NCBI GenBank assembly: GCA_027924585.1
Contig: BSBM01000036.1
Location: 1-64,000, forward strand
Length of the DNA stretch: 64,000 nucleotides
Reading direction: 5' to 3'
Source of the DNA: Larix kaempferi
Lineage: Eukaryota; Streptophyta; Pinopsida; Pinales; Pinaceae
The notes under the pieces are model-generated. The model ran no database searches. It was not told where the DNA came from and saw nothing but the letters and a program-made list of their open reading frames with translations. Below, in pieces: positions 10,801 through 22,927 of the stretch (positions are counted from its first letter, which is position 1; every line of letters starts with the position of its first letter). The position numbers and the translations under genes are program-made.

Positions 10801-11887
10801 ACTTGCTCCTCATATTTAGAGATGAAGCATCAACCACCACATTTCTTTTCCCATCTTGTCGATGATATCATAATCATAAACTAACATTTTAGTGAACCAC
10901 TTGTGTTGCTCCGACACCAACAATTATTGTTTTGAAAATTAATTCAAGATTTGATGGTCCATATTGATCTATAGGTGTCTCCCAATATTGATATATGGGT
11001 GCCATGTATCAATGACATAAAGGATGGGCATGATTTCTTTCTTATATATGGAATTTTCCAAATTTTAATCACACAATTATTTACTAGTGAACAACAATGG
11101 TTGCCCCTTCTACTTTAGCATGGCCCCAAGACCTCTTCCAGAGGTATCACATTCTAGGAAAAAATTATTAGTGAAATCAAACACTCCTATGACTAAGGTA
11201 GTGCACATTGCTTCCTTTAAAACATAAATGCGTTCTTTGTTGCATAGTTGCAAACGAGTGCATTAATTCTTGAGAAAACGGTAGTTAATGGGGTTGCAAT
11301 TCACCCATAATTCTTCACAAAATTCCTATAATATATCACAATGTTTAAGAAAACATGTAATATTGTCAAGGTATTACAGAATTTCAATCTTTGAAAGCCT
11401 CAATTTTATTAGGATCCACTCATACCCCTCGTTTCCAACTATGTGACTGAAGTACTCCACTTTAGAACCACCAAAAATGCATTTGGAACAATTGACGAAT
11501 AACTCCTTATGTTGTAGCACTTGTAGAGATTTATAAACATGTTATACATGTGCTTCCCATGTCTTGCTATAAATCAATATATCATCAAAGATTACAACCA
11601 TAAAATTGCACATGAAGGGCCAAAAAATATTGTTCGCACGGCTCTGAAAAGAGGATGGAAATTACAAAGACTAAAAGGCATCAATAAAATCTCATAATCA
11701 CCTTCATGTGTGTGAAATGAAGTCTTAGAAATCTCTACCTCCTTCATCTATATGTGGTGATACCTAGATTCAAGGTCCAGTTTAGTGAATAACTGGGCAC
11801 AATGAAGCTCATCCAAGAGGTCATCAATGATTGGAATGGGAAATTTATATTTAACTGTCAACTAATTAAGAGCACATAAGTTGGGGA
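10801..11887 (-). pseudogene. Gyp-F RT palm/thumb and RNase H (decayed)
   Basis: Minus-strand motifs, in order from 11887 down: [11 protein letters not shown], then L-F-T-K-L-D-L, then the catalytic box V-I-F-D-D-I-L-I-Y-S near 11595-11570 with both aspartates intact, then an RNase H block E-C-D-T-S-G-R-G-L-G-A-M-L near 11150, and the M-D-H-Q-I-L-N block after it. Stops interrupt all blocks. The order PR-RT-RH-IN is that of Ty3/gypsy. The RT is cut by Cop-G at 11888; its N-terminal part continues at 19565. Confidence 0.82.
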
Positions 11888-13142
11888 TGTTGGAATTATT
11901 AATGATACTAAGAGGGGGTGCGAATCAGTATCATGCGCAAATTTACAAATTATTCACTTTTTAAAACATGCACCAATTTATATTTAACACCACATCAATA
12001 AAAATAAACCGTGCGCAAATATTTGAAGAAACTTTTTGTATGTATATATAAAATATGAATTTACAAAGAAAGATGGGAGACACCGATCTCGACTTATGTG
12101 AGCACTAGCTCACTCATAAATCCCTATGATTATGACACCAATCCCACTGGCAAGCACCAATTTGCAGACTACAAGATTCAACCTGTGAGGACACCAATCC
12201 TCCACGCAAGCACCAACTTGTTGAACCAAGATCCGACCTGTGAGGACACCAATCCTCTGTGCAAGCACCAACTTGCAGTGTTTAGGAACCAAACTGAGTG
12301 GAGACATTGATCTCCTTTCCTTGCCCCATCCAACGGCCCTAAGAAGTAGATAGTATAGATTCCTGACTTCAAGTCTGCGCGCACAAATATTTGCACTCTG
12401 CTCTACTGACTGCATGCTCTTCCACTGATTCAACTCAAACTATTGTTTATTTTACACTATATTACACAACTGATCCACTATACAACATAGATTCCGTGCA
12501 CATATATATCCACATGCTTCTTGCGCCTTTTCACAAATGCTCAGAGCTTCTCGTCTTCTCCTTGTGTTCCTACATTTCTTGTTGCCTCATGCACTTCAGC
12601 AATCCATGTTTCTTCTGATTCCCCTGAGCATTTCATCTGATTGAAGCTTACCAATTCAGAATATTACTCCATGTGTTCTTCCAAGCTTTCTTTTCACTCT
12701 TCGACTCCACTTCCTGTTTATACTCCACTTGTTCAAACGATGCTTCCACAATTTGGGGCTTCTCTAAATGGTAAAACCTCTTCTTCCTTTCTTTTCGGAC
12801 AAGCTTACCAAGCATCTGTCACTTGTCTTAACCCACGCAAATGGTGTACCGTGACTTTGTGGGTTCTGTGCACACTAGTTCATTGGCTTGGTGGGACTTG
12901 TGCACTTGGGACCATCATGAGGTGAGTATTGCATATTGGATTACCATTACTTGGTGGGTCTTGCACAATTCCGAAACTTGCATACATATTGTTGATATAC
13001 TTCTTCAAACTGGCACAAAGACACTAGGTCCTCTTTGACATCAAATTTGGATAAGTCTTACACACTTAGTTTTATGTACTTATTCAAACTGGCACATAAA
13101 CACTAAGTCCACTTTGACATCAATGAAAACCAAAGTTCAACA
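11888..13142 (-). repeat. Cop-G 3' LTR (1255 bp)
   Basis: Plus-strand edges are TGTTGGAATT and AGTTCAACA. It aligns throughout with 18309-19564, with scattered substitutions. It contains a tandem array at 12135-12300, also present in the other LTR. Confidence 0.93.
12135..12300. repeat. Three-copy 55/56-bp repeat inside the Cop-G LTR
   Basis: Units begin at 12135, 12191 and 12246 with ACACCAATCC and contain GCAAGCACCAA. The same three-unit array is in the other LTR, with starts near 18558, 18613 and 18668, so it predates the insertion. The open frames across it on both strands come from the repeat unit length, not from a gene. Confidence 0.85.
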
Positions 13143-13160
13143 ATATCCCCCTTTGGCATC
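13143..13160 (-). other. Cop-G polypurine tract
   Basis: Minus-strand GCCAAAGGGGGATAT lies directly at the LTR edge. Confidence 0.85.
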
Positions 13161-13245
13161 GATGTTAACACTTTATGAAGTTGTGCTCCTCCTGATCATG
13201 AATTCCTTTGTTCTGCTTGCACACAATATAGTACTCCCCCTACGT

Positions 13246-14015
13246 TCATGCCAGTTTGATCATTTGCTTTGTTACGGAACCTTCGATCTGTTCCTCTCTG
13301 TTGTTTTTCATTTCTTCGTGATTCCTGCACAGTTCTCTGTCACTGATACATGCTTCATGGTATCTCCTCCCCTTTGACGTCAATGGAAAAGGGATACTCT
13401 CATCGTGTTGTGGACTGGGAATGATGCCTAGATTATACCTGAGATATTCGAAAGTATTTCTTGGGAGCATATATGTGAATATGTATGAAATATGTTCCTT
13501 GGTGTTCACATAGTCAATTTTGAGTTTGTTTTTAGTGACATGTTCTCTCACAAAATAATATTTGATTGAAATGTGCTTAGTTTTGGAGTGCATCACGGGA
13601 TTCTTATAAATGTTGAATGCACTTGTGTTGTCACATAGGATTGATATAGGTTGATCAAATTCTACTTGAACATCCTTCATATTTTGTTTCATCCATAGAA
13701 CCTACGCACAACACACTGTTGCTACAATGTATTCTACTCCTATTGTAGATAACGAAACAATGGATTGTTTCTTGCTCAACCAAGAACTAAGCAGTTACCC
13801 AAGAAAAATGTTGCTCCACTTGTACTTCTTCTATCATCGATGCTTCCTTCCCAATCCTCATTTGTGTAAGCAACTAGGGTCAAGTGATTACTTCGTGGAT
13901 ACCATAGAACAAAATCTAAAGTCCCTTTCAAATATCTGAAAATTCTCTTTACAACTTGAACATTTGTTTCCTTAGGTGCGGATTGAAACCTTGCAACTAG
14001 CCCTGCAACTGGCAT
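13246..14015 (-). pseudogene. Cop-G RNase H
   Basis: RNase H removes the RNA template after reverse transcription. The N-terminal half (13776-14015) shows the Y-T-x-x-D-W and S-T-S-G-A-T-F-F-L-G motifs; the first aspartate of the usual Y-T-D-A-D-W is asparagine. The C-terminal half (13246-13692) has C-D-N-T-S-A and K-T-K-H-I-S-I-K-Y, as in plant copia. A stop and frame change separate the halves. About 75 codons beyond the usual C-terminus are spacer read through. Confidence 0.87.
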
Positions 14016-14024
14016 TATGTCTAG

Positions 14025-14870
14025 TCATGAGGTTATTACATACAACAAACTTTCAATCATTGATCTATAAATTTTTTGATAAACTTCCTTTGCTTCATCT
14101 TCCTTAATTAATTTGCATCCTATAACCATGGGGGTACATATGGGCTTGCACTCTTCCATATTAAATATTTTCAACATTTCTTTTACATGCTTATTTTGAG
14201 AGATAAATATACCATCATCTAGTTGAGAAATTTGGAGTCCCAGGGAGAATGAAAGTTCTTTGAGCATTGACATTTCAAATTCCTTCTGCATGTTATTAGC
14301 AAATTCTTGGCTTAGACTATCATTGTTGCTTCCAAAGATGATATCATCCACATATACTTCTACAACAACCATACTTTCATGCTCAATCTTTATATACAAA
14401 TTGATGTCTACATTACCTTTTCTAAAATCTTATTGTTGTAGATACTTGTACAGTCTTGAATACCAATCCCTTGGTGCTTGCTTTAATCCATAAAGAGCCT
14501 CTTTTAATTTACAAACATAAACTATGTTTCCTAAGAGAGAAACCTTCTGGTTGTTCTATATACACTTATTCTTCTAGTTCTCCATTTAGAAATGTTGATT
14601 TTACATCCATTCGATATACAGTGATGTTCTTGGAGAAAGTGTAAGCCAAAAGCATTATGATTGCTTCTATTCATGTGATGGGAGCAAATGTTTCTTCAAA
14701 GTCTATATCTTCAACCTGTGCATATCCCTTGCACACCAACCTTGCCTTATTTCTGACTACATGAACGTCCTCATTTAATTTGTTCCTAAAAACCCACTTA
14801 GTGCCAATAACATTTTTATCCTTGGGTCTTGGTACTATCTCCCAGGTTTGATTCTTCTCAATCTAATTTA
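14025..14870 (-). pseudogene. Cop-G reverse transcriptase
   Basis: The palm domain at 14399-14025 keeps the catalytic V-Y-V-D-D-I-I-F-G-S box (Y-V-D-D at 14354-14343), followed by F-E-M-S and L-G-L-Q-I blocks. The N-terminal fingers lie at 14870-14400 in changing frames (for example W-x-x-K-L-x-K and L-K-Q-A-P-R-D-W-like text near 14460). This is the best-preserved catalytic box among the copia elements in the window. Confidence 0.88.
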
Positions 14871-16089
14871 ATTATTCTTCCATGGCTTCAATCTAGTGTT
14901 GATCATGGCTTCATTTGATCTCTTTGGTTCTATTTTTGACATTAAATAAAAATGTACCTCTTCTAGAGTGTTTTTTAGGAATTTCCTTCTTGTTTCTACA
15001 CCTGCATTTTTATCACCGATAATCAGATCTTCATAATGAATCTTTTGGAAATATCTGGAAGGAGTTTTTTTGTCTAGTCTTCTTTCTTCTTCTAGTTCTT
15101 CTTGATATGTATGTTGTTCATTTGACTCCTCTTCTTGTATTAAATATTCTAATGGTTGTTCAAATGTTGACTGGTCATCATCATCGTCCAATATTTTATG
15201 TCTGAATGTTTCATCTACCCTCACATCTGGACTTTCAACCATCTTCTTCAGTCTTAGATTGTAACATTTATATGCCTTGCTTCGTGTCGCATATCCAAGG
15301 AAGATTCCTTCATCAGACCTGGAATAAAATTTTCCCAATTTTTCATCGTTTCTCTTGATATAACACTTGCTTCCAAACACTTTGAAATGATTGATAGTGG
15401 CTAGCCTATCTTTCCAAAGTTCATATGGATTCAAGTTGTTGTTTGTTCTTATTTGAAACCTGTTAAGAATGTGTATAGATATATGAATGACCTGAGTCCA
15501 AAAAATGTCAGATAGTTTGGAATCATTCAACATTGTTCTGGCCATTTCCTGCACAGTTCTATTTTTTCTTTCTGCTACCCCATTTTTTTGTGGAATTTTG
15601 GCAGCCGAAAAAGTGTCTTTTGATTCCATGTTCCTCACATAAATATTCAAATTCATTTGAGGTGTACTCACCTCCATTTACCGATATTAAATACTTAGTT
15701 CTTAATCCAGTTTCATTTTCAACTGCTTCCTTAAATATTTTGAAACATTCAAATGTCTCTGATTTTTTCTTAAGGAAAAAGACCCATGTCATTCTATAAT
15801 CATCAATTAAGAGAAAAAAATAAGACTCGCCATTTAACCCCTTGGTTCTCATTGGACCGCAGAGATCAGTGTGCACCAACTCCAACAATTTTGCCGTAGA
15901 GTATTAGTTTGTCTTAAAACTTACTCTTATTTGCTTTCCATACATGCAGTGTTTGCAAATAGAATTCAAGGGCTTTGTGATTTTTGGAATGTCTCTTATT
16001 GCTTGTCTTTTGTTGATTCTAACCAGATTATCAAAGTGTATATGTCCCATTCTCTTGTTCCAGATCCAATTTTCATCTACTTGTCCCAT
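14868..16089 (-). pseudogene. Cop-G integrase
   Basis: GAG-pre-integrase (16089-15904) has the H-x-N-L-V and C-K-H-C-M-Y-G-K-Q zinc block. The core at 15888-15559 has L-V-H-T-D-L-C-G-P with the first aspartate intact. The D-N-G-G-E box reads V-N-G-G-E, so the second catalytic aspartate is valine. The frame then shifts and A-E-R-K-N-R-T with the last glutamate appears in the 15677-14868 frame. The long C-terminal part keeps the F-G-S-K-C-Y and F-L-G-Y-A blocks and an acidic linker before RT. Confidence 0.9.
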
Positions 16090-16199
16090 GCAACATTTTT
16101 CTTCTCTTTTGTCTAGTATATATACATTGTTTGGGGTTCTAGATGTTGTTGCTACCAGTCTGTCGGTGTATTTTCTCCTTATTTTACATTTCTTGGAAT

Positions 16200-18241
16200 C
16201 AAATGTAAGAATATGACCCTTGTCTCACATTTGGATTACACTAAGAAGATTGTGCTTCATATTTTTTACAAGTAAGACATTTTCAGCCATGGTTTCTTTG
16301 TCCCCAAGACTATCCAATCCTTTTCCAAGAATTCTAGTAGACCCGTCATCTTCGAAACAAAACCTACCTCCCTTTTATTCCTTAAATATCAGGAAAATGT
16401 CTTTATTTCATTTCATGTGTTTGAATAACAACTGTAAACATACGAGTGTCCTCTTTTTCTCTACGCATGTAAATCCAGACTACATCCTTCTTGATTTTGA
16501 CAATCTATCTGTGAGGTCTCAGTAGACATTTTCTTACTGGGGATATTCTTGGTTTCAACAAGGGATACTAATGGCAACTGATATGTGCATTCATGCTCGT
16601 TATGTTTGTAATTGTGACATTTATGACACTCAATATCTAAATTCAATGGGATGAAGGAGTTGAAATTTTCTTTCGGAGTTCCAACTGGTCTACTGATGTG
16701 ATTTTTTCTTGTTTCGCAGTAAACACCACTCTTCCTTGCATAGGATTTGCAGTTTGTTGCCTTATGACCAAAATTATTACAGAAATAGCAATTTCACAAT
16801 AAAAGAGTTTGATACCTTGTAGAGGAAGATCTTCCAATTTGTGTAGTGCCAGTCCTTGTATGAGATAAGACCGTGTCATGTTCTCCGAAGTTGTAATCTC
16901 CTAAATAAAGTATTTGGATACGTTTGTAAAACTTCTCTTAAATACTGTCTTATCATATAGTGGTGTCTAATTTCTCATAACGGTTTCCATGACCTTGGTA
17001 TTGTTGCTAAACTTATGTTGAGGACCCAACTAGGCATTCACTTCTTGTAATTCCCTTTTCAAAGAGGTGATTTCAACCTCCAATTTATTATAGTTTTCTT
17101 CCTTTTGTATCAGTTGTCTAGTTATGTATGATAGTTGTTCATGTAGATATTTATTCTTCTTTCTTGATTTCTTCAGTTTTTCTAAAGAACTAATGAGTTC
17201 TCCTTCAAAATCTATTTATGTGTCTTCGGATCCTTCATATTTTGAGTCTTCTTCAATCAGCATGAAGAGCATTTCTTGATCACTTTCATCAGATGAACTA
17301 CTCTCCTCTCTTGAATACAGACTCTTATTCTTTTTGTGTTATGCCCTAGATTGTTGGTGTGACTTTCTTCTTTCTCTATAAATAAGATCCTCTTCACTGT
17401 CACTATCCTTGGAGTCCTTGTAGGGACACTTAGAAGCAAAGTGGCCTACTCTACCACATTTAAAACACTTGAAAGGTAACTTACCTTCATATTTTCCTTG
17501 GACTCTTTTGAGATTCTTCACAAAATTGGCTTCCTCATCATTTGATGCATTGGAGATAATTTTGTTGGACTCTTCCCTACTTTCTCTTGTCTTCTTGGAT
17601 GCCTTGAACGCTGCTTCTTTTCTTGTAGGATTTTATTTTTCATTCCTCATCTCATATGCTGTAAGAATTCCATGAAGCTCATCCATATTTAATTTGTTCA
17701 AATCACTTATGTCCTCCAAAATTGATACCTTGGGATCAAATCTTGTTGGAAAATACCTTAATACCTTTTTCACAACTGCCTCTTCGTTAATTTGTGCTCC
17801 AATTCCTCTGATTTCATTGACAATCGCATCCACTCAAAGGAGATAGGATGCAATGTTTTCTTCTTCCTTTAGTTTGAGGGTTTCAAACTGTCATGAGAAA
17901 GCTTGCAGTTTTGCTTTATTAAATTTCTCATCTCCTTCATAGATGCTATTGAGTTTGTCCCATATCTCTTTTGCTAATGTACACTACATAACCTTGGTGA
18001 ATTATGAATCTGTTAATCCACAACATATTGCATTTATTTCCCTCGCATTGCATTCATACTACCTTTTTTCAGCTGCATCAACTAGAGGAATATTGGGAAC
18101 TTTGTAACCTCTTAGGACATATTGCCATACATCAGCTCCAATTGATTGTAAATACACCTCCATCCTTATGCCCCAAAAGGTGTAGTTGGACCCGTTGAAC
18201 CTTGGTGTTCTACTTGTGGAAATCCCCTCATGCCTATCCAT
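16200..18241 (-). pseudogene. Cop-G gag with three zinc knuckles, and protease region
   Basis: Gag starts near 18241 (M-D-R-H-E-G, then F-N-G-S-N-Y-T-F-W). A UBN2-like central block lies at 17833-17633. Three C-x2-C-x4-H-x4-C knuckles follow: C-F-K-C...H...C at about 17470-17425, C-Y-F-C-N-N-F-G-H near 16790-16750, and C-H-K-C-H-N-Y-K-H near 16630-16590. A coiled-coil-like acidic stretch (17200-16950) separates the first two. The protease should follow around 16450-16200; I could not place its D-S-G triad with confidence. Frames shift at least four times. Confidence 0.82.
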
Positions 18242-18294
18242 TTATGCGCAGTGATATTTATCTTCCAACTATTAAATTGTTACTGAAGCAACTC

Positions 18295-18306
18295 GCTCTG
18301 ATTTCA
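18295..18306 (-). other. Cop-G primer-binding site
   Basis: Minus-strand TGAAATCAGAGC, two mismatches from the initiator-Met type TGGTATCAGAGC, two bases inside the LTR. Confidence 0.85.
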
Positions 18307-18308
18307 AT

Positions 18309-19564
18309 TGTTGGAATTATTAATGATACTGAGAGAGAGGGGTGAATTAGTACCATGCGCAGATTTACAAATTATTCACTTTTTAAAACATGCACCAATT
18401 TCAATTTAACACCACATCAATAAAAACAAACTATGCGTAAATATTTGAAGAAACTTTTTGTATGTATATATAGAATATGAATTTACAGAGAAGATGGGAG
18501 ACACCGATCTCCATTGATGTGAGCACCGACTCACTCATAAATCCTTCTGATTGGGACACCAATCCCACTGGAAAGCACCAACTTGTAGACTGCATGCTTC
18601 AACCTCTGAGGACACTAATCCTTCGCGCAAGCACCAATTTGTTGAACCGGGCTCCGACCTATGAGGACACCAATCCTCTGCGCAAGCACCAACTTGTGGT
18701 GTTCGGGCACCAACTTGAGTGGAGACACTGATCTCCTTTCCTTTCCCCGTCCAACCACCCTGAGAAGTAGATAGTATATATTCCTGACTTCAGGTCTGCA
18801 CGCACAAATATTTGCACTCTGCTCTATTGATTGCGCACTCTTCCACTGATTCAACTCAAACTATTGTTTCTTTTACACCATATTACACAACTGATCCGCT
18901 CTACAACATAGATTTCGTACACATATATATCCACATGCTTCTTGCGCCTTTTCACAAATGTTCATATATGGTCGTCTACTCCTTGTGTTCCTACATTTCT
19001 TGTTGCCTCATTCACTTCATCAATTCATGTTTCTTCTGATTCCCCTGAGCATTTCATCTGGTTGAAGCTTTCCATTTCAAAATATTACTCCATGTGTTAT
19101 TCCATGCTTTCTTTTCACTCTTTGACTCCACTTCTTATTTATACTCCACTTGTTTAAATGATGTGTCCACAAGTTGGGGCTTCTCTAAACAGTAACACCC
19201 CTTATTCATTTCTTTTCAGACAAGCTTACCAAGCATCCGCCACTTGTCTTAACCCATGCAAATGGGGTACCACAACTTTGTGGGTTCTGTGCACACTAGT
19301 TCATTGGCTTGGTGGGACTTGCGCACTTGGAACCATCACGAGGTGAGTATTGCACACTGGAGTACCATTACTTGGTGGACCTTGCACACTTGTGAGACTT
19401 CCATACATATTTTTGATATACTTCTTCAAACTGGAACAAAGACTCTAAGTCCTCTTTGACATCAACTTTGGATTGAGTCTTGCGCACTTAGTTTTATGTA
19501 CTTCTTCAAACTGGAACATAGACACTAAGTCCACTTTGGCATCAATGACAACCAAATTTCAACA
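18309..19564 (-). repeat. Cop-G 5' LTR (1256 bp)
   Basis: Plus-strand edges are TGTTGGAATT and AATTTCAACA. It pairs with 11888-13142 and carries the same internal triple repeat. Confidence 0.93.
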
Positions 19565-22480
19565 GGGGCACATGTGCCAATTACCTTTTTTCTTAAATAC
19601 CTTGACTATATGGTATGAGTAAGGGATACTACTATGATGTATCATGCCAACTTCTAATAGTTCCTAAATGGTATTTTCAATTTCATTCTTTTGTGCAAAA
19701 TGATGGTGATAAGGACACATATTAGGTGGTTCACTAGTAGAAATCAATGGAATACATTGATCATTTTCACCAAGTGAAGGAGGTAAGCCACAAGGTATTT
19801 CAAATTATTATCAATGTTAGTCAAAACCAATTGCAAATCAGGGTGAATTTCCTAAGGGGGTTATACATAACTTGGATGGCATTGAATCATGCAATAATAC
19901 CATAGTGGCCTTTCTTCAAAAGTTTTTCCATATGATGACTGCTAGTAATTTATATGGATCCATACTAGAGACCCTTGAGGGTGTTATATGGCCCTCCTTA
20001 TTGAATCTCATCTATAAATCCTACAGCAAGAACTACATCACAACTTCCCATTTCAATAATGAACATGTTGGATTTCAGAAAATAGTCCCCCATTTGAAGT
20101 TTTATATTCTCACACTTTCCACCACATTTCATCATACCACCATTGGCTATGATGATTTGAAACGTATGAAATACATAAACATAACAATGAGTTTCTTATG
20201 TATATCCTTAGTGGGCCTAATATTCAAGAGCATGTGTTGTCTCCTTGCAAGTCACTAGTTCAATTTCAGAGGGGTTTTGGGTATGTACATGTTTAAGTGA
20301 GTTGTTGTTTGTGAATATTTGTGTGGGGCTATAAAGGTACCAACAAATTCATTCTCACTTGTGGGATTGAGAGTGGGGTGTTCTGTATTTTTGAAGTGGA
20401 CCTCAATGCCCAAAAAAATTATAGCATAAAACAATGGGTTTCTTCAACAACTCAACAATGAATAAAATTGTGGGTGCTATTTTTGTCGATTAATACAATG
20501 ACCTTTCTATACTTGATATAACCAACCAATTTCAAGGTTCAATGGGATACAATTCTTGTTAAATCATGGTGGTTCCTACATTAGGAGGAACTATAGTCTC
20601 CATTGATTCCATCTTTAGAGTGGCTTCTTTTGAAATTTACTTAGGTTAGTCAGATTAGGTCACATCTATTTGAAATAGTGAGATATGCCCTTTGAAATAA
20701 TTCTCATCACATTTATAGCAAAGGATGAGACATTGACTTTCAATTACTTTTATTAAGGTCAACTTATAGATCCTCAAGGGATGAGAGGTAGGATAAGTGG
20801 TTGTAGACACATAAAAGAGGTGTGGTTGAGAAATACAAGTGATTTTTTGTTTGATTTTTTATTTACCACTACCTGCACTTATCTAGCTTGCTGAGAGGCA
20901 TCAAATCAAGTAGCTAATAGGAAATCCATCGTGACTTTTGCTCTAATATTATCCTTTAGACCAATTATAAATAAATAAATAAATTGAAAAAAGTATCAAT
21001 TGTGCCCTCTATGTTGATTGCCAATTTCTTGAAGGCTACCATAAAGTCTTTGATTGTGCATATTTGGTGCAACTTAATCAACCATCCAAAATAATAATTA
21101 TTTTTTTCAAAGCAAACATAATTGGCCGTCACAAACCGGCTCTAGTCAATGTACACCATACGAATTCTTATGTCATTGCAACCATTTCCAACACTCTTGA
21201 TCCAAGTATAATGCACCCACTCAAAGTTTCATCGGGTCATCAATAATAAATTGGAGAGATAAGTAGTGTTCCATTTGGGTAACCCAATATGTTGGGCCTA
21301 AACCATTAAACTTGTTCAGGTCTACTTTAGAAAATATGTGATGTATATTGTGTTGATTAAATTATCCCAAAAGTGTGGCCCTATGAAATTCCCTCCTTTG
21401 TTGGAGGATTCGCCTTTACACGAGTGGACCTTGCTTATATATTTATGTGTTTATAAGCATAATGAGTTGGGTTTGGATATCATTAAACCTAGCATTAAGT
21501 ATAACTTCTATATTGTACTTGACCTTAGCTTCCACTTCATTGAGGTTATTAAACCTTTGTGTTCATATGGGTAATCTGAGAGGCATGACCTTCAATCTAA
21601 GAGACTATGGTTTCCAACCAATCATATGCTCCATGTTGGTGTTTCTAGTGGAAATCATGGACCCTTGGATCCACAAACGGTTTATTTGAGAGTTATACCC
21701 ATGCGATTAGTTCTATACAAGGAGGATTTTAAGATAGGTCACCCATAATAGTAGGCTCAAGTTCACACAAAAAAGTTACTTTAGAGATATATAAAAAGAA
21801 ATGGCATTGTGTAAGGAATATTTTGAGATAGATCTCCCACAATGGCATAATCTGGACCCATACTTTTTTTAAAATCTGGTAGGACTATCACTCATGTCTA
21901 AGCACTAATCCACTAATGAATTTCGAATTCTTGATTCCAAGGGATTTATTTTCAAATATGTGTTCTAAAGATGTTAGGGTTTAAAGGGTTCTAAGGAGAA
22001 AGGAGGGTCAAGAACTATATATCTCTTATATACATGAGGGTTTCAAGAATAGTACTTGGCCAAATATTTCATTATGCTAACTAAGGAGGATAGACCATAC
22101 CCTTATATGCACTAACAAATTCCTTGGTACTTGAGAATGTTTTCCCTTAGTGTTGTTCTAAGTGTACTATAGCACTAAGAAAAATGGGAGGTTTATGTAA
22201 GTATGGTTTTAGGTGTGCCTAGGAGGCTATCTATATACCCAAAGGTACATGGAATATCAAAGTCATATACAAATTTTGTCTAATGAAATACTACTCTCTA
22301 AGTACCAACAAAGTTGTACAAGGGTGTCCAAATAGGTGAATCCACTTGTATTCCCTATGTGTATGCTTTCTAGCTATAGTTTTACCCATTGAATGACATA
22401 TTTTTGTGTTTAAAGATACTAAAACATGTTTCTATCCTAATAACAATTTCTAAAATTTGGGCACAACATGGCATAGGAAA
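19565..22480 (-). pseudogene. Gyp-F gag, protease and RT start (decayed)
   Basis: This resumes the Gyp-F RT immediately after Cop-G: the minus-strand block before I-P-I-I-D-D lies at 19565-19700. Further upstream on the minus strand, near 20715-20680, is a gag knuckle C-Y-K-C-D-E-N-Y-F-K-G-H, the C-x2-C-x7-H form found in plant chromovirus-type gypsy gag; its last cysteine is lost (serine). Gag proper should occupy about 22400-20750, where only short frames survive. The plus-strand frame at 19872-20258 is antisense to this region and is not a gene. Confidence 0.7.
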
Positions 22481-22482
22481 GA

Positions 22483-22494
22483 GATTTAATACCA
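22483..22494 (-). other. Gyp-F primer-binding site (mutated)
   Basis: Minus-strand TGGTATTAAATC, 3 mismatches from TGGTATCAGAGC, with a 2-base spacer to the LTR. Confidence 0.7.
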
Positions 22495-22496
22495 CT

Positions 22497-22927
22497 TGTA
22501 GTGTACTTAACCTGTAGAAATAATAAAATATGAGAAATATTCAAGAAAGATAAAGTACAGAAAGATAAATATAAGATAGAATAATATTAAACCTGCATAA
22601 TATAACCCTTGTATTTACAATTCCTAAAAAAGAGAGCAATGTTCATGGGATTCTTTGAGGGGGAAACCTCCAATTGAGCATAGATATGATACAATAATAA
22701 TCCTTGACAAAACATTACATAGACTTCTATTAATCTTGTTTCCTTGTCAAATTAGAAACATCCAACATCAGAGGGGTCATGGGAAGATCCCATAATTCCC
22801 TCCCTCGTTTTTAAAGAGGTGGCACTCTTCTTCTTGAGTTTCAAATTCTCTTGTTTTTCCCAATGAATGCAATGGGTGAGAGCTAAATAACAAACCCCAA
22901 CAAATCTTTAAACTCATATAAAATCTT
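22497..22927 (-). repeat. Gyp-F 5' LTR, left piece
   Basis: Plus-strand start TGTAGTGTAC. Positions 22497-22745 align with 8931-9170. The last 180 bp (22746-22927) do not match the intact LTR, so either a small extra insertion or a local rearrangement sits at the Gyp-E boundary. The remaining LTR part is at 61887-62033. Confidence 0.75.

Larger units (their letters stand above)
11888..19564 (-). mobile_element. Cop-G: complete Ty1/copia element (7.7 kb)
   Basis: Two direct LTRs (11888-13142 and 18309-19564, 1255 and 1256 bp) bound a minus-strand gag-PR-IN-RT-RH body. The primer-binding site and polypurine tract are in place. Flanking 5-mers GGGGA (11883-11887) and GGGGC (19565-19569) match 4 of 5. 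It inserted into the Gyp-F RT gene, whose frame blocks continue on either side. Gag has three CCHC-type knuckles, which is more than the single one usual in copia gag. All genes have stops or shifts. Confidence 0.93.

Noticed and set aside
12098-12433. Open frames on both strands in the Cop-G LTR (also near 18477-18854)
   Set aside because: They lie over a 55/56-bp tandem array inside an LTR and occur in both LTR copies; the frames follow from the repeat, not from a gene.
19872-20258. 128-codon plus-strand open frame
   Set aside because: It is antisense to the decayed Gyp-F gag-protease region and has no recognisable motif.
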